From positions 62,001 to 126,000 of the forward strand of contig JABJAB010000001.1 in the NCBI GenBank assembly GCA_018666235.1: a stretch of DNA of 64,000 nucleotides, written 5' to 3'. Position 1 is the stretch's first letter; each line of letters begins with the position of its first letter. The notes under the pieces are model-generated. The model did no database searches. It worked only from the letters and a program-made list of their open reading frames with translations, and was not told where the DNA came from. The position numbers were made by a program, and so were the translations under genes. This stretch comes from Ilumatobacter sp. GTDB taxonomy: Bacteria; Actinomycetota; Acidimicrobiia; Acidimicrobiales; Ilumatobacteraceae. Positions 1 to 8,870 of this stretch are shown here, piece by piece.

Positions 1-1954
1 GGATGCGGAGGTGTTCGATGCGGTAGGTCGCGGCATCGTCGAGTCCGGGTAGTCGGAGCGGCGGAGGCGTCAGACTGGGAGCCGTGGCGAGTTGGGCGAA
101 GGCCACGATTCCTTCCGATCGGTCAGCTGCGTACACGCCGTGTGCGCTGTACGCAGGGTCGGTGTCGAATCGAACGACATCGCCTGAGTGGAGCAACTCG
201 CGATGCTCCTTGTGCAGAGCGATGACCGCTTGCAGCGCGATCCGTTCCTCGTCAGTGAGTTTCGTGACGTTCCACTCCACGCCGAGGTGGCCGAACATCG
301 CAGTGGCAGCTCGAAATGAGAGTGACTGCGTGCGACCGGTGGTGTGTGCCCGGGTCGGCCCGATGTGGGCCCCCATGAGTTCCGGCGGGATCAACATGGA
401 CGCACCGCGCTGGATGGTCTGACGTTCCAGTGCGTCGTTGCAGTCGCTTGTCCAGACTCGTTCGGTGCGCTTCAGGATCTCGTGATCAATCCGGGCACCG
501 CCGCTTGCGCACGACTCGAACTCGACGGTCGGGTGCAGGCGGCGCAGCTTGTCGAGGAGGTGGTAGAGCGCAATGGTCTGTGCGTTGGTGCCAGCCGCGC
601 CGTGTTGATTCGAGCCGTGAATATGGTCGCGGTTCATGTCCCACTTGACGTAGGAGATGTCGTGGTCGCTCAGCAGTCGATCGAGGCATCCCAAGATGAA
701 GTCGAACGCTGGGCGGTTGGCGAGGTCGAGGACAAGTTGTTGCCGACCGAGCACCGGTTCGTACCCGGGGGTGGCCAACGCCCAGTCGGGATGGGCGCGG
801 AAGATGTCGCTGTCGGGGTTGACCATCTCGGGTTCGACCCAGATTCCGAAGTCCATTCCAAGGTCCGTGACGTGCGCGATCAACGGGGAGAGTCCTGCTG
901 GGTACGCCGCGTCCGATACCCACCAGTCGCCGAGCCCCTTGGTGTCGTCGCGGCGCGAACCGAACCAGCCATCATCGAGCACGAAACGCTCGATGCCGAG
1001 ATCCGCTGCGGCGTCGGCCAGCAACATCAGCTTGTCGGTGTCATGGTCGAAGTACACCGCCTCCCACGTGTTGAGCAGGACCGGACGCGGCGTCGACGGA
1101 TGATTCGGCAGCGCTCGCAGCGAACGGTGAAAGGCTTGCGTCGCATTGTTTAGACCATGCGGCGAGTACGCGGCAATCGTCTCCGGCGTGGTGTATGACT
1201 CACCGGGCTCAAGCACGACTTCGCCCGGGTGCAGCAGCTCTCCGGCCTGCAGATAGCGGCGGCCATCGGCGAGGCGTTCGGCGAGCATCGTGTGGTTCCC
1301 GCTCCACGCGAGGTGTGCGCCCCACACCTCGCCACTCCACTCGTCGAAGCCGCGCTTGCCTGTAAAGAGCATCGGCGGTGACTCGTGCGAGGTGCGACCG
1401 CGTCGGTTCTCGGCAAGCAACGAACCGTCGAACCAATCGCTGCGCAACGGTTGAAACTCCCGCGACCAGCGCCCTTCGAAGCTGAGCAACTCGCTCGCGT
1501 GTTCGGCAACAGGAAGTGTGACCGTCAATCCGTCCAGGCTGTACCGCCGCTCACCAGCGTTGGTGACCGTCGCCCAGATATGCAGCACGTCGTCGAGCAC
1601 GATGGTCACGTTCAGCCCGAGTTTCGCGACTGCGTCAACCGCTTCGACTGAGAGACGCGTGCCGTCGTCGGACAGGTGATGTGACACCGCCGAGAACCGC
1701 GGCGCCCACGCGAGGCCTCCCCCGCGCCGACCGACGAGGCCCGGGCGGCCGGTGAACCCCGAACCGTGCTCGGGAACTGTCGACACTGGAGCGACCGAGT
1801 CGACCGTTCCGTGGACGATGGGCCGAGAAAGCGACGGGAGCACCGTCGCCAGGTCGGCCTCGGCGCCAAGCGGCGCGCCCCAATGCACGATCGTCGGGGC
1901 CCCCGTTGTGACGTCGACCACCACGTCGGTTCCAGCGTTGGACAAACGAATCAT
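1..1954 (-). CDS. Alpha-galactosidase, GH36 (C-terminus cut by window edge)
   Basis: Hydrolyses alpha-1,6-galactosides such as melibiose or raffinose-type sugars, probably in the cytoplasm since no signal peptide is seen. About 651 codons are present, against a usual GH36 length near 700-730, and the frame is open to base 1, so only the last beta-domain is incomplete. Visible GH36 marks are LDDGWFGSRRDD (DD at 327-328), YVKWDMNRD with the nucleophile Asp at about 439, and FESCASGGARID followed by WTSDCND with the acid/base Asp at about 504. The 65-residue spacing of the two catalytic Asp fits the family. I start at the ATG at 1954; an in-frame GTG three codons upstream (1963) is possible. It is divergent from the DeoR-type regulator at 2120, which probably controls it. 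Confidence 0.93.
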   Translation of the reverse strand, partial: MIRLSNAGTDVVVDVTTGAPTIVHWGAPLGAEADLATVLPSLSRPIVHGTVDSVAPVSTVPEHGSGFTGRPGLVGRRGGGLAWAPRFSAVSHHLSDDGTRLSVEAVDAVAKLGLNVTIVLDDVLHIWATVTNAGERRYSLDGLTVTLPVAEHASELLSFEGRWSREFQPLRSDWFDGSLLAENRRGRTSHESPPMLFTGKRGFDEWSGEVWGAHLAWSGNHTMLAERLADGRRYLQAGELLHPGEVVLEPGESYTTPETIAAYSPHGLNNATQAFHRSLRALPNHPSTPRPVLLNTWEAVYFDHDTDKLMLLADAAADLGIERFVLDDGWFGSRRDDTKGLGDWWVSDAAYPAGLSPLIAHVTDLGMDFGIWVEPEMVNPDSDIFRAHPDWALATPGYEPVLGRQQLVLDLANRPAFDFILGCLDRLLSDHDISYVKWDMNRDHIHGSNQHGAAGTNAQTIALYHLLDKLRRLHPTVEFESCASGGARIDHEILKRTERVWTSDCNDALERQTIQRGASMLIPPELMGAHIGPTRAHTTGRTQSLSFRAATAMFGHLGVEWNVTKLTDEERIALQAVIALHKEHRELLHSGDVVRFDTDPAYSAHGVYAADRSEGIVAFAQLATAPSLTPPPLRLPGLDDAATYRIEHLRI

Positions 1955-2015
1955 CTCGGGCACAGACCGCCATTCTATGGAGGGCAGGTCAGCCGTGTCC
2001 GAAACACAGATCCTA

Positions 2016-2136
2016 TGTTCGATTGACCTGTGCGGACTGCGCGCGATTCGCACAGATTTCGCACAGCTGATGTTCGAACCTGTTGATTTCGGTTGATTCT
2101 TGCGTACAAATCAACCACGATGGTCGACATGTTCGA
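2016..2136. promoter_or_regulatory. Candidate operator region between GH36 gene and DeoR-type regulator
   Basis: The divergent gap holds repeated elements. TGTTCGA occurs at 2016-2022, 2071-2077 and 2130-2136 (the last just inside the regulator gene). An inverted repeat GTTGATTT (2082-2089) / AAATCAAC (2108-2115) has an extra direct copy of GTTGATT at 2092-2098, and ends 4 bases before the regulator ATG. DeoR-family proteins bind such short repeated half-sites and often repress their own gene. That these are the binding sites is inference from position and symmetry. Confidence 0.45.
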
Positions 2137-2962
2137 TCGGGGTGGCGGGGCAGGACCCGATCAAAGCTTGACCGCAGGGCGCTCACTTGCGCAGCAACGA
2201 CACGAACAGATCGTCGCCGAGGTACGTGCCCGAGGATCGATGCGCGTCACTGAGCTTGCGTCGCTGCTCGATGTCAGCGATATGACGATTCGCCGCGACC
2301 TCGACGTCCTCGACGAGGCAGGCTCGCTCGTCAAGGTGCATGGAGGCGCGAAGGTCTCCACCGAGCACTCCGCCGACGAGCCCGGCTTCGACGCCAACTC
2401 GGCGCTTCACACCGCCGAGAAAGAGGCAATCGCTCGTGCTGCCGCGGACCTCGTTGAGGGCGGGGCAACGATCGGGCTGATGGCCGGCACGACGACCTGG
2501 CGTCTCGCCGGCGAGTTGGCGATGGTGCCGAACCTGACCGTGGTCACCAACAGCATGCGCGTCGCTGAGGTGTTCAACGAGTTCAGGCGACCTGACCGCA
2601 ACATCATCTTGACCGGCGGGGTGCGCACGCCCAGCGATGCACTCGTCGGCCCCATTGCAGCAACGGCGTTGAGCGCCCTGCATGTCGACACGCTGTTCAT
2701 CGGCGTGCACGGCATGGGCGAGCAGGCCGGTTTCACCACGCCGAACATCCTCGAATCCGATACCAATCGAGCATTCATCCGCGCGGCTGGCCGCAAGGTC
2801 GTGCTCGCCGATCACAGTAAATGGGGCGTCACCGGCCTCAGCAGTTTCGCGGCATTGAGTGACGTGGACACGCTGATCACCGACCACCTGCTGTCCTCGG
2901 ATGCCATCGACATCCTCGGCGCACATATTCCTGACGTCCGTCAGGTCGGCCAGCCAATCTGA
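2120..2962 (+). CDS. DeoR/GlpR-family sugar-responsive transcriptional regulator
   Basis: A 280-residue repressor of the DeoR type. The N-terminal winged helix (about residues 26-80) carries the family signature: RHEQIVAEVRARG, then VTELASLLDVSDMTIRRDL and a GSLVKVHGGA wing. The rest is the DeoR sensor domain that binds a phosphorylated sugar, with GLMAGTTTW, VTNSM, LTGGVRTPSDALVGP and VVLADHSKWG. Start chosen at the ATG at 2120 (a TTG at 2093 would place the operator repeats inside the gene); a second in-frame ATG is at 2129. No strong ribosome-binding site is seen. Its position head-to-head with the alpha-galactosidase suggests it controls galactoside use. Confidence 0.9.
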   Translation: MVDMFDRGGGAGPDQSLTAGRSLAQQRHEQIVAEVRARGSMRVTELASLLDVSDMTIRRDLDVLDEAGSLVKVHGGAKVSTEHSADEPGFDANSALHTAEKEAIARAAADLVEGGATIGLMAGTTTWRLAGELAMVPNLTVVTNSMRVAEVFNEFRRPDRNIILTGGVRTPSDALVGPIAATALSALHVDTLFIGVHGMGEQAGFTTPNILESDTNRAFIRAAGRKVVLADHSKWGVTGLSSFAALSDVDTLITDHLLSSDAIDILGAHIPDVRQVGQPI

Positions 2963-2972
2963 CGCTCGCTGA

Positions 2973-3977
2973 TCAGTCGGTGTCGGGCGCGGTCTCGGTC
3001 GAGGCGTCGTCAGACTCATCGACATCGGTCGCCGTGAGTGACTCGGGGGCCACGTCGTCGTCGATTTCTCCGTCCAGCTCACCATCCAGCTCACCGTCGG
3101 CGGCGAGCACGTCCGTGACGAGTTCCTCACGGTCCTCGAGCGGATCAGCCGACTCAAGGACGGGATGACGACGCATGAACGCCAACACCACTCCGCCTCC
3201 GATCACCGCGGCGACGGCAACCCACTGGTTCCAACGGAGGCCGGCCAATTCATCGGCACGGTCGATGCGAAGTCCCTCGACCCAGAAGCGCCCGAGGCCG
3301 TAGCCGATGACGTACATCGGCATCAACTGGCCAAGCGGCGGACGATACTTGCGATCGATCCACAGCAGCACCGCGCAGAGGGCCAGGCTCCAGAGCATTT
3401 CGTAGAGAAAGGTGGGATGGAACGTCGTGCCGCTCGCGAACCCCTCGAGTAGGTGCGCGTCGTCAATTTCGAGTGCCCATGGGAGATCCGTCGGTCGGCC
3501 GTAGAGCTCCTGGTTGAAATAGTTGCCAAGCCGGCCGATCGCTTGGGCAAGCGGGATAGCCGGCGCTGCGCAGGTGGCCGCCATCGACATCGAAATGCCC
3601 TTGCGCCTGGCGACCAGTAGGCCCGTGGGGATGCCGAACGCCAGCCCACCGGGGATGCCGAGACCACCCTCCCAGAGCTTTGGGATCGCGGCGTAGTTGT
3701 CGATGAATCGATCCCAGTCGGTCGCAACGTGATAGAGCCGAGCGCCGATGACACCGGCGAGCACCGCCCAGATCGCGATCGAGCTCGCATCGTCGGTCGT
3801 GCCAGCGCCGCGTTCTTCGAGCCGCTTGCCGAACAGCCAGACCGCGGCGACGACGCCCAGTGCGATTGCCAGGCCGTAGATGTTCAGGCTGAGCGGACCG
3901 ATATCTATCGAATTGAACGACGGCGACGGAATACTCGCCACAACGCTGTGCGAGCCGGCGAGTGCAGAGATCGGCAT
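2973..3977 (-). CDS. lgt: Prolipoprotein diacylglyceryl transferase
   Basis: Transfers diacylglycerol from phosphatidylglycerol to the lipobox cysteine of prolipoproteins, the first step of lipoprotein maturation, in the cytoplasmic membrane. The 334-residue protein has the Lgt signature GRLGNYFNQELYGRPT (about 148-163), VIGARLYHV near residue 80, and GLGRFWVEGLRID near 230-239, with about seven hydrophobic segments. The last 55 or so residues form a Glu/Asp/Thr-rich acidic tail beyond the catalytic core, common in actinobacterial Lgt. It starts 7 bases after the upstream hydrolase stops, so the two are likely cotranscribed. The window has at least two lipoprotein substrates (the cupredoxin and PhnD). 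Confidence 0.95.
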   Translation of the reverse strand: MPISALAGSHSVVASIPSPSFNSIDIGPLSLNIYGLAIALGVVAAVWLFGKRLEERGAGTTDDASSIAIWAVLAGVIGARLYHVATDWDRFIDNYAAIPKLWEGGLGIPGGLAFGIPTGLLVARRKGISMSMAATCAAPAIPLAQAIGRLGNYFNQELYGRPTDLPWALEIDDAHLLEGFASGTTFHPTFLYEMLWSLALCAVLLWIDRKYRPPLGQLMPMYVIGYGLGRFWVEGLRIDRADELAGLRWNQWVAVAAVIGGGVVLAFMRRHPVLESADPLEDREELVTDVLAADGELDGELDGEIDDDVAPESLTATDVDESDDASTETAPDTD

Positions 3978-3983
3978 CAGCAG

Positions 3984-4748
3984 TCAGGCTCCCGTAACCC
4001 GGGCGACAAACGTCGCGGCGCCAGACGTGATGGTGTCGCGGTCATAGTCCTGGGTGGCGACGTGGAAGCTTCGGTCGAGCCAGACGTGATCAAGTTCGCC
4101 ACCGACGGTCGCTGCGAGATGCTCGCTGCTCTCGGGCGGAACAACGTGGTCATTGTGCGACGTGTAGAGCAGCACCGGCATCTTGAGTTCGCCGTAGCGC
4201 TCAGCCATCGGAGCGAGGCCGTCGTTTTGCAGCGAGAGCAGCGCAACGAGCGGGGTGCCCTCGTAGGCGATCTCGGTGACGTCGGGGTCAGCGATGTCAG
4301 AGCCGATTCCTGGCATCACCGTGTTGCCGTCGTCGACCATCTCTTGGAGCATTGCCACGACATCGTCGGGTTGGGCCTTCGTCGCCGGGTTGACCAGCAC
4401 GAGCCCGGCCACGTCGCCATGCTGCAGCCCCGTCCACAGGGTGAGCGATCCACCCATGCTGAGCCCCATGACCACGATCTTGTCGGTACGAGCGGCGAGG
4501 CGCTGATAGGCAGCTTCGACTTCCCCCGTCCAATCGGCCCAGTCGGTGGTGAGCATGTCGTCGACCGACGTGCCGTGCCCAGGCAGCCGCGGGAGCTCGA
4601 CGTGATAACCGAGCTCGGCAAACGCGTTGGCCTGGATTCGCATCGAGGATGGGTTGCCGGTGAATCCGTGCAGCACGAGCACCCCTGCGCCCCTGGTGCC
4701 GGCGTGCGACATCGGTTCGCAGCCAGGAATGATCGTCACGTCGCTCAT
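3984..4748 (-). CDS. Alpha/beta hydrolase, carboxylesterase / monoacylglycerol lipase type
   Basis: A 254-residue serine hydrolase of the Est30/bacterial monoglyceride lipase group, probably cytosolic. It has the oxyanion motif VLVLHGFTGNPSSMR (about 25-38), LPRLPGHGTS, the nucleophile elbow GLSMGGS (Ser97), and a likely Asp200 in SHNDHVVPPE and His229 in SFHVATQDYD. The small cap (about 120-180) is as in monoglyceride lipases. An AGAAAGG ribosome-binding site precedes the ATG. Substrate is not fixed by sequence; short acyl esters or monoacylglycerols are likely. It precedes lgt in an apparent two-gene operon. Confidence 0.88.
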   Translation of the reverse strand: MSDVTIIPGCEPMSHAGTRGAGVLVLHGFTGNPSSMRIQANAFAELGYHVELPRLPGHGTSVDDMLTTDWADWTGEVEAAYQRLAARTDKIVVMGLSMGGSLTLWTGLQHGDVAGLVLVNPATKAQPDDVVAMLQEMVDDGNTVMPGIGSDIADPDVTEIAYEGTPLVALLSLQNDGLAPMAERYGELKMPVLLYTSHNDHVVPPESSEHLAATVGGELDHVWLDRSFHVATQDYDRDTITSGAATFVARVTGA

Positions 4749-4918
4749 CGGTGCCTTTCTACTTGCTGATGCGGCCCGACCGGTCCCAACGCAACTCGTT
4801 CAGCGAATTGTTCGCAACGGTCGCGCGCTCTCGACAAGCTCTCACCGACGACGATGCTGGGTGGCTCGGCAGGCTCCGCGTTGCCGAAGGCGGCGCAGCC
4901 TGCCAGTCTGACTGCGCG

Positions 4919-6613
4919 ATGACGGGGCCGAATCACGACGAGGTTGGGGACGACGACCTTGACCCGTGGGCGCCTGGCGGCGCGATGGCCCACGCGCCCC
5001 AGTCGCAGCGCCCGGACACGGAGTTCAAGTTCAGGTCGATCGACGCGGCGGCACCACCTGCATCAGGCCGTTCTCGAGCCGAGGCAAACGACCTCGCTCC
5101 GAGCGGCCTTGGTCCCACTCCGACCGACGCCGGTGGACACCGTGGACGCTGGCTCGCCGGAAGCGCGCTGGTGATGGCGTTGGCCGTCGGCGCGGTTCTG
5201 GTCACCGCAGATAACGACAACGGCGAGACGCAGGACACCTCAGGTACGTCCGAGCAAACGAGCCCCTCCACCGACGCAGCCGACAATCTGCCAGCGGTGA
5301 CTGCACCGCGCTCCACCCCTCCGCCGCTCCTCGCGGACGTACCGGCTGCCGAGTCCCAAGTCGGGGGGCCGGCAGAACGACTCGTCCTCGCGGCGGCACC
5401 GCGCGAGTTCATCGTCGACCTCGCACCAGAACTCGCCACAATCAACCCCACCGAGGTCGTAGCGCTCGGTGTGTCCGGCCTGTACGAGATCTCGCTTCCC
5501 AGCGGCCGCGTGCGCGTCACCGACATCGGCTTCTCGACTGAACGAGCACAGGCTGTCGCCAACGATCAGGTTGCGATTGTCTGGCCCACGCCAGAGTCGC
5601 GGGCGCAGGCGATCGGTATCGACGGCACGGTGGCGGTCCCGGAGCCAGCGGTCGACGCTGTCAGCTGGTCCCCCGCCACGAATCAGATGTATCTGTGGAC
5701 CGAGCAGGACAACGGCGCCGTTGCGACAGAGTTGAGCGTCCGCGATCTCGAGCTGCGGTGGCAAGCGGCCGGTTGGATTGACCCGACGGACGGAGCCTCG
5801 CCATTGATCGACCTCGACGGGGCGCTCTTGCGTCAAGACACCGGCGGCGTCTATCGCGTGAACTCGGCGTCGACCGATCTTCTGACAACGGGCGATGTTG
5901 TGTCGACGGGGGCCAACCATCTCCTGCTGCGCGAGTGCGACGCGACACGCTCGTGCGAACTCCTCACGGTGGATCGGAATGGCGAGCAACGCGCATGGCC
6001 CGTCGACCTTCCACCGGACGTCAGGCCACAACTGGTCGGGGGGCTCTCACCGGGCGGAGATGCCCTGCTGTTCAATCGCCAACGGATCGCTGCCGACGTG
6101 GCATCCGATCTCGGCGTACTGGAGCTCACGGACGGAACTTCCCGAAGCTTGCGGGCGCCACCGGGCCAGGAGTTGACCGCGGCGTGGGACACGAACGGCA
6201 CAGGTGTTGTCATCGCCGACTCCGAACTCATTTACATCGACCGGTTCACCGGGACGGCGACCATTGTCGCAGCCGGCCTCCCGACACTGCGTTCAGTTTC
6301 GACGCGGCGACCGGCGGCAACGCCCGTGTGCGAAATACTGGCCATCTCGCAACCGCGGTTCGCGCTGATGGCCGCTGGTGGCGATACGAATACTGCGTCA
6401 CCACCAGCGTCAGCCGTCCTCAACCGGCTTGTTGCAGTTCTCCCCGCCGGGCTGGTCGGCCCGGCAGCGCCGCTGATCAACTTTGTGACCGGGTTCGTGT
6501 CGCCTGAAGTGGCCGATAGCCAGACCGTTGCCAACTGGCCGGCCGACGTGCAAGCCGGCCTCGACGCGCTCAACAGCTACGCAGCTACAGAGTGTCCGCT
6601 CATCGTTCGATAG
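4919..6613 (+). CDS. Membrane-anchored protein with propeller-like extracytoplasmic domain
   Basis: Not assigned to a named family. With the ATG at 4919 the product has 564 residues: an acidic, Pro-rich cytoplasmic N-terminus (1-77), one membrane segment RWLAGSALVMALAVGAVLV (about 78-97), a Ser/Thr/Pro/Glu-rich linker to about 140, then a long extracellular region made of repeated short strands of the kind seen in beta-propeller or TolB-like folds (for example GGLSPGGDALLFN, TAAWDTNGTGVVIADS, DAVSWSPATNQMYLW). Two Cys pairs (RECDATRSCE; CEIL with a C-terminal ECPL) could form disulfides. The open frame continues upstream to a GTG at 4751, but that part reads as non-coding. Divergent from the lipase-like gene; a surface sensor or anti-sigma-like role is only a guess. 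Confidence 0.7.
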   Translation: MTGPNHDEVGDDDLDPWAPGGAMAHAPQSQRPDTEFKFRSIDAAAPPASGRSRAEANDLAPSGLGPTPTDAGGHRGRWLAGSALVMALAVGAVLVTADNDNGETQDTSGTSEQTSPSTDAADNLPAVTAPRSTPPPLLADVPAAESQVGGPAERLVLAAAPREFIVDLAPELATINPTEVVALGVSGLYEISLPSGRVRVTDIGFSTERAQAVANDQVAIVWPTPESRAQAIGIDGTVAVPEPAVDAVSWSPATNQMYLWTEQDNGAVATELSVRDLELRWQAAGWIDPTDGASPLIDLDGALLRQDTGGVYRVNSASTDLLTTGDVVSTGANHLLLRECDATRSCELLTVDRNGEQRAWPVDLPPDVRPQLVGGLSPGGDALLFNRQRIAADVASDLGVLELTDGTSRSLRAPPGQELTAAWDTNGTGVVIADSELIYIDRFTGTATIVAAGLPTLRSVSTRRPAATPVCEILAISQPRFALMAAGGDTNTASPPASAVLNRLVAVLPAGLVGPAAPLINFVTGFVSPEVADSQTVANWPADVQAGLDALNSYAATECPLIVR

Positions 6614-6629
6614 ACGCCTCGTCGAGCAG

Positions 6630-6956
6630 TCAGACGTACGGATCAGCGTCGGTTCGCGGGAGCCCCCACCAATCATCAGGAGCTGTCTCCGACGTCCAGT
6701 CCGGGTCGGGATAAATGCAATCGACGGGGCATGCCGGGAGGCACTTGTCGCAGCCGCTGCACAGCTCAGGGATGATGACGACGTCGGCGCCGTGGTTGAA
6801 GATCGCCCCGAAATTGGGGGGACACGCCCGCAGGCAGGCATCACAGTTGATGCACTCAAGCATCTCGATTCGCACCGGGATGTTCTGCCACTTCGGATTG
6901 CGGGTGCGCTGGTCGATCCGTTCGTCACGGGTCAATGCCACGCTGTCCCCTGCCAT
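6630..6956 (-). CDS. Ferredoxin, two [4Fe-4S] clusters
   Basis: A 108-residue electron carrier. It contains two CxxCxxCxxxCP motifs, CINCDACLRACPP and CSGCDKCLPACPVDC, about 30 residues apart, each expected to bind one [4Fe-4S] cluster as in bacterial 8Fe ferredoxins. The start at 6956 gives MAGDSVALTRDERIDQ, a short N-terminal extension before NIPVRIEMLECINC; the open frame extends farther upstream but lies over the 5'-unrelated gap and the end of the HD-GYP gene. The acidic C-terminus (PDPDW...DADPYV) is typical of soluble ferredoxins. A redox partner is not obvious in the neighbourhood; the P450 at 15.6 kb is one candidate. Confidence 0.9.
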   Translation of the reverse strand: MAGDSVALTRDERIDQRTRNPKWQNIPVRIEMLECINCDACLRACPPNFGAIFNHGADVVIIPELCSGCDKCLPACPVDCIYPDPDWTSETAPDDWWGLPRTDADPYV

Positions 6957-7003
6957 GAATGAAGCGTAGAGCGTGCGCCTGCCCTGCGGAGAGTCCAGTC
7001 GGT

Positions 7004-8722
7004 TCAGGCGAGTTCTGCTTCGAGCGACGGCTCGCGGGCGACCATCACGGAGATGAAGGCATCGATCAGCTCCGGTTGGAACTGTGCACCGGTCCCCGAT
7101 TTCACGAAGCGAATCGCTTCGGCCACATTCCATTCGCGCTTGTAGACGCGGCGCGTGGCCAGCGAGTCGTAGACATCGGCGACGGCAACGATGCGACCCG
7201 ACAGCGGAATGGCCGTGCCGCTGAGGCCGTTCGGGTAACCCGAACCGTCCCACCACTCGTGGTGTGACCAGGCTGCCTCAGCAGCAAGCGAGAACAGGTC
7301 GGTCGAGACGCCGCTGAGCAATCGCCGCCCAAGCACGGTGTGCTGTTTGACCTCGTCGAACTCTGCCATGGTGAGCGGTCCAGGCTTCAGGAGCACCGAG
7401 TCAGCGATGGCGACCTTGCCAATGTCGTGCAGGCGCGCTGCGAGGCGCAGCCGCTCGCACCACTCTGGCGGTTGACCGATGGCGTGGGCAATCTCAGCAG
7501 CGAGGTCTCCGACCGCGTCGGTGTGCTTGGTGGTATTGCCACCGCGGAACTCTGCGAGAGAGGCCAGGCGCTCGAACGCTTCAAGGTGGTACGCATCAAC
7601 ATCGACATGTTCGGCGGCAAAGCTGCTGACCAGTTCAGAGGTCTGCAGCCGGGTGATTTCTGTGCGATGGCGGGCCGTCGTGTTGGTGTGAGCCACCTGC
7701 AGCGTGCGTAGACGCAGATCAGCCGAGTCGTTGAAGATCTCGCGGTGGAGCGCGAAGTGGCGCTCGCGGTGGTCCAGCGCTTCGCTGAACCGTTCGGACT
7801 GTTTGTACGCCAAGGCAAGCAGGTCGTGGATCTCGAGTTCGAGCTCGCGATGATCGGTTCGATCAGCGAGGTCGAGCGCAGAGGTGAGCGATGCGATTGC
7901 CTCATCGGTCTGGCCGCTGCGCAGCGCGACTCGACCTTCGGAGAGCATGATCCCGAGCTGGTCGGTCGGGGCCAATTGCTGGCCGTCGGCCATTCGGTAT
8001 TCCCAATCGGCGCGGGCTTCGGCGAAGCAAAGTGCTGCGCTGGCATGGTCACCGAGTCCGACATACGCCTCGGCCAGGTCAGCGAGGAGACCACCGACGA
8101 GTTGCGGAGCATGCTCCCGTGACAGCTCGACAGCGCGACGACCCAGGTTGACCGCCGGGAGATGCTCGCCGCGACGGCCCCGGATTCGGGCAAGGTTGCC
8201 GAGCACCATTGCGTCGAGGTCGCGACGTCCGAGCGGCTCGTTGATCGCCAAAGCGTTCTCGTAGGTCTCGATCGCGCGGTCGTAATCGCCCATCGACTGG
8301 TAGACGACGGCGATCGTGTGGAGAATCTTGCCCTCGTCGATCTCGTGGCCGGTCCCGCGGTAGACCTGGAGTGCTGCGAGTGACTGTTCGAGCGACGAGG
8401 CAAAGTTGCTGGCTTGGTAGTGCACAACGCCGAGCAGGTGATGCGACCAGGCCAGAGTCAGCGTCGGCTCACCGTCGGCGCTGATCTCAACTGCTTCGGC
8501 AGCGAGTGCAAACGCGTCGTCGGTGTGGCCGCGTTGGTGAGCGATCGATGCAAGTGAGTAGAGCGCTTCGGCTTCGTCGTCGACGATTGCCGATGCTCGA
8601 GCGATGGTGCGTGCTGCGAGGGCAAGTTCGCGTGCCTGAACGGGGTCATCGACGCGGCACGACGCGGCATCGTCCAACAGTTGTCTCACTTTTGACCGTT
8701 CGGTGGTCGTCGACTCGTGCAC
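7004..8722 (-). CDS. TPR-repeat protein with C-terminal HD-GYP domain
   Basis: A 572-residue cytoplasmic protein joining about eight tetratricopeptide-like helical repeats (roughly residues 15-330; ARELALAARTIARASAI, AEALYSLASIAHQRGHTDDAF and similar) to an HD-GYP phosphodiesterase domain. The metal-binding HD dyad is RLHDIGKVA (His432-Asp433) and the signature is HHEWWDGSGYPNGL (GYP at about 495-497), so the catalytic elements of a cyclic-di-GMP (or related dinucleotide) phosphodiesterase look intact. There is no receiver domain; the TPR array presumably senses a protein partner. The start is the GTG at 8722, preceded by a weak GGGA; the frame is open well upstream but that part overlaps a tandem repeat and the divergent peptidase gene. 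Confidence 0.85.
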   Translation of the reverse strand: MHESTTTERSKVRQLLDDAASCRVDDPVQARELALAARTIARASAIVDDEAEALYSLASIAHQRGHTDDAFALAAEAVEISADGEPTLTLAWSHHLLGVVHYQASNFASSLEQSLAALQVYRGTGHEIDEGKILHTIAVVYQSMGDYDRAIETYENALAINEPLGRRDLDAMVLGNLARIRGRRGEHLPAVNLGRRAVELSREHAPQLVGGLLADLAEAYVGLGDHASAALCFAEARADWEYRMADGQQLAPTDQLGIMLSEGRVALRSGQTDEAIASLTSALDLADRTDHRELELEIHDLLALAYKQSERFSEALDHRERHFALHREIFNDSADLRLRTLQVAHTNTTARHRTEITRLQTSELVSSFAAEHVDVDAYHLEAFERLASLAEFRGGNTTKHTDAVGDLAAEIAHAIGQPPEWCERLRLAARLHDIGKVAIADSVLLKPGPLTMAEFDEVKQHTVLGRRLLSGVSTDLFSLAAEAAWSHHEWWDGSGYPNGLSGTAIPLSGRIVAVADVYDSLATRRVYKREWNVAEAIRFVKSGTGAQFQPELIDAFISVMVAREPSLEAELA

Positions 8723-8741
8723 TAGTTCCCATTCCCGATGT

Positions 8742-8769
8742 GGCTGATTGCTGATGGCTGATTGCTGAT
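8742..8769. repeat. Perfect 14-bp tandem duplication
   Basis: GGCTGATTGCTGAT occurs twice back to back (8742-8755 and 8756-8769) in the gap between the divergent HD-GYP and M48 peptidase genes. Each copy is itself built of near-identical GCTGATT units. It may be a slippage product; no function can be assigned. Confidence 0.8.
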
Positions 8770-8870
8770 TGGATGGTGACGCTCTCGTTGGTGTATCGAC
8801 GGCATCAGGGAGCTTCTTGAGCGATTCCACACACGCCGGCCGGCAGCCCGCAGCAATAGCATGCAGCGCA

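Noticed and set aside
2183..3157. 324-codon open frame on the minus strand
   Set aside because: Antisense to the DeoR-type regulator and the end of lgt; no motif and Arg/His/Asp-rich shadow composition.
3729..4769. 346-codon open frame on the plus strand
   Set aside because: Antisense to lgt and the lipase-like gene, which have catalytic motifs.
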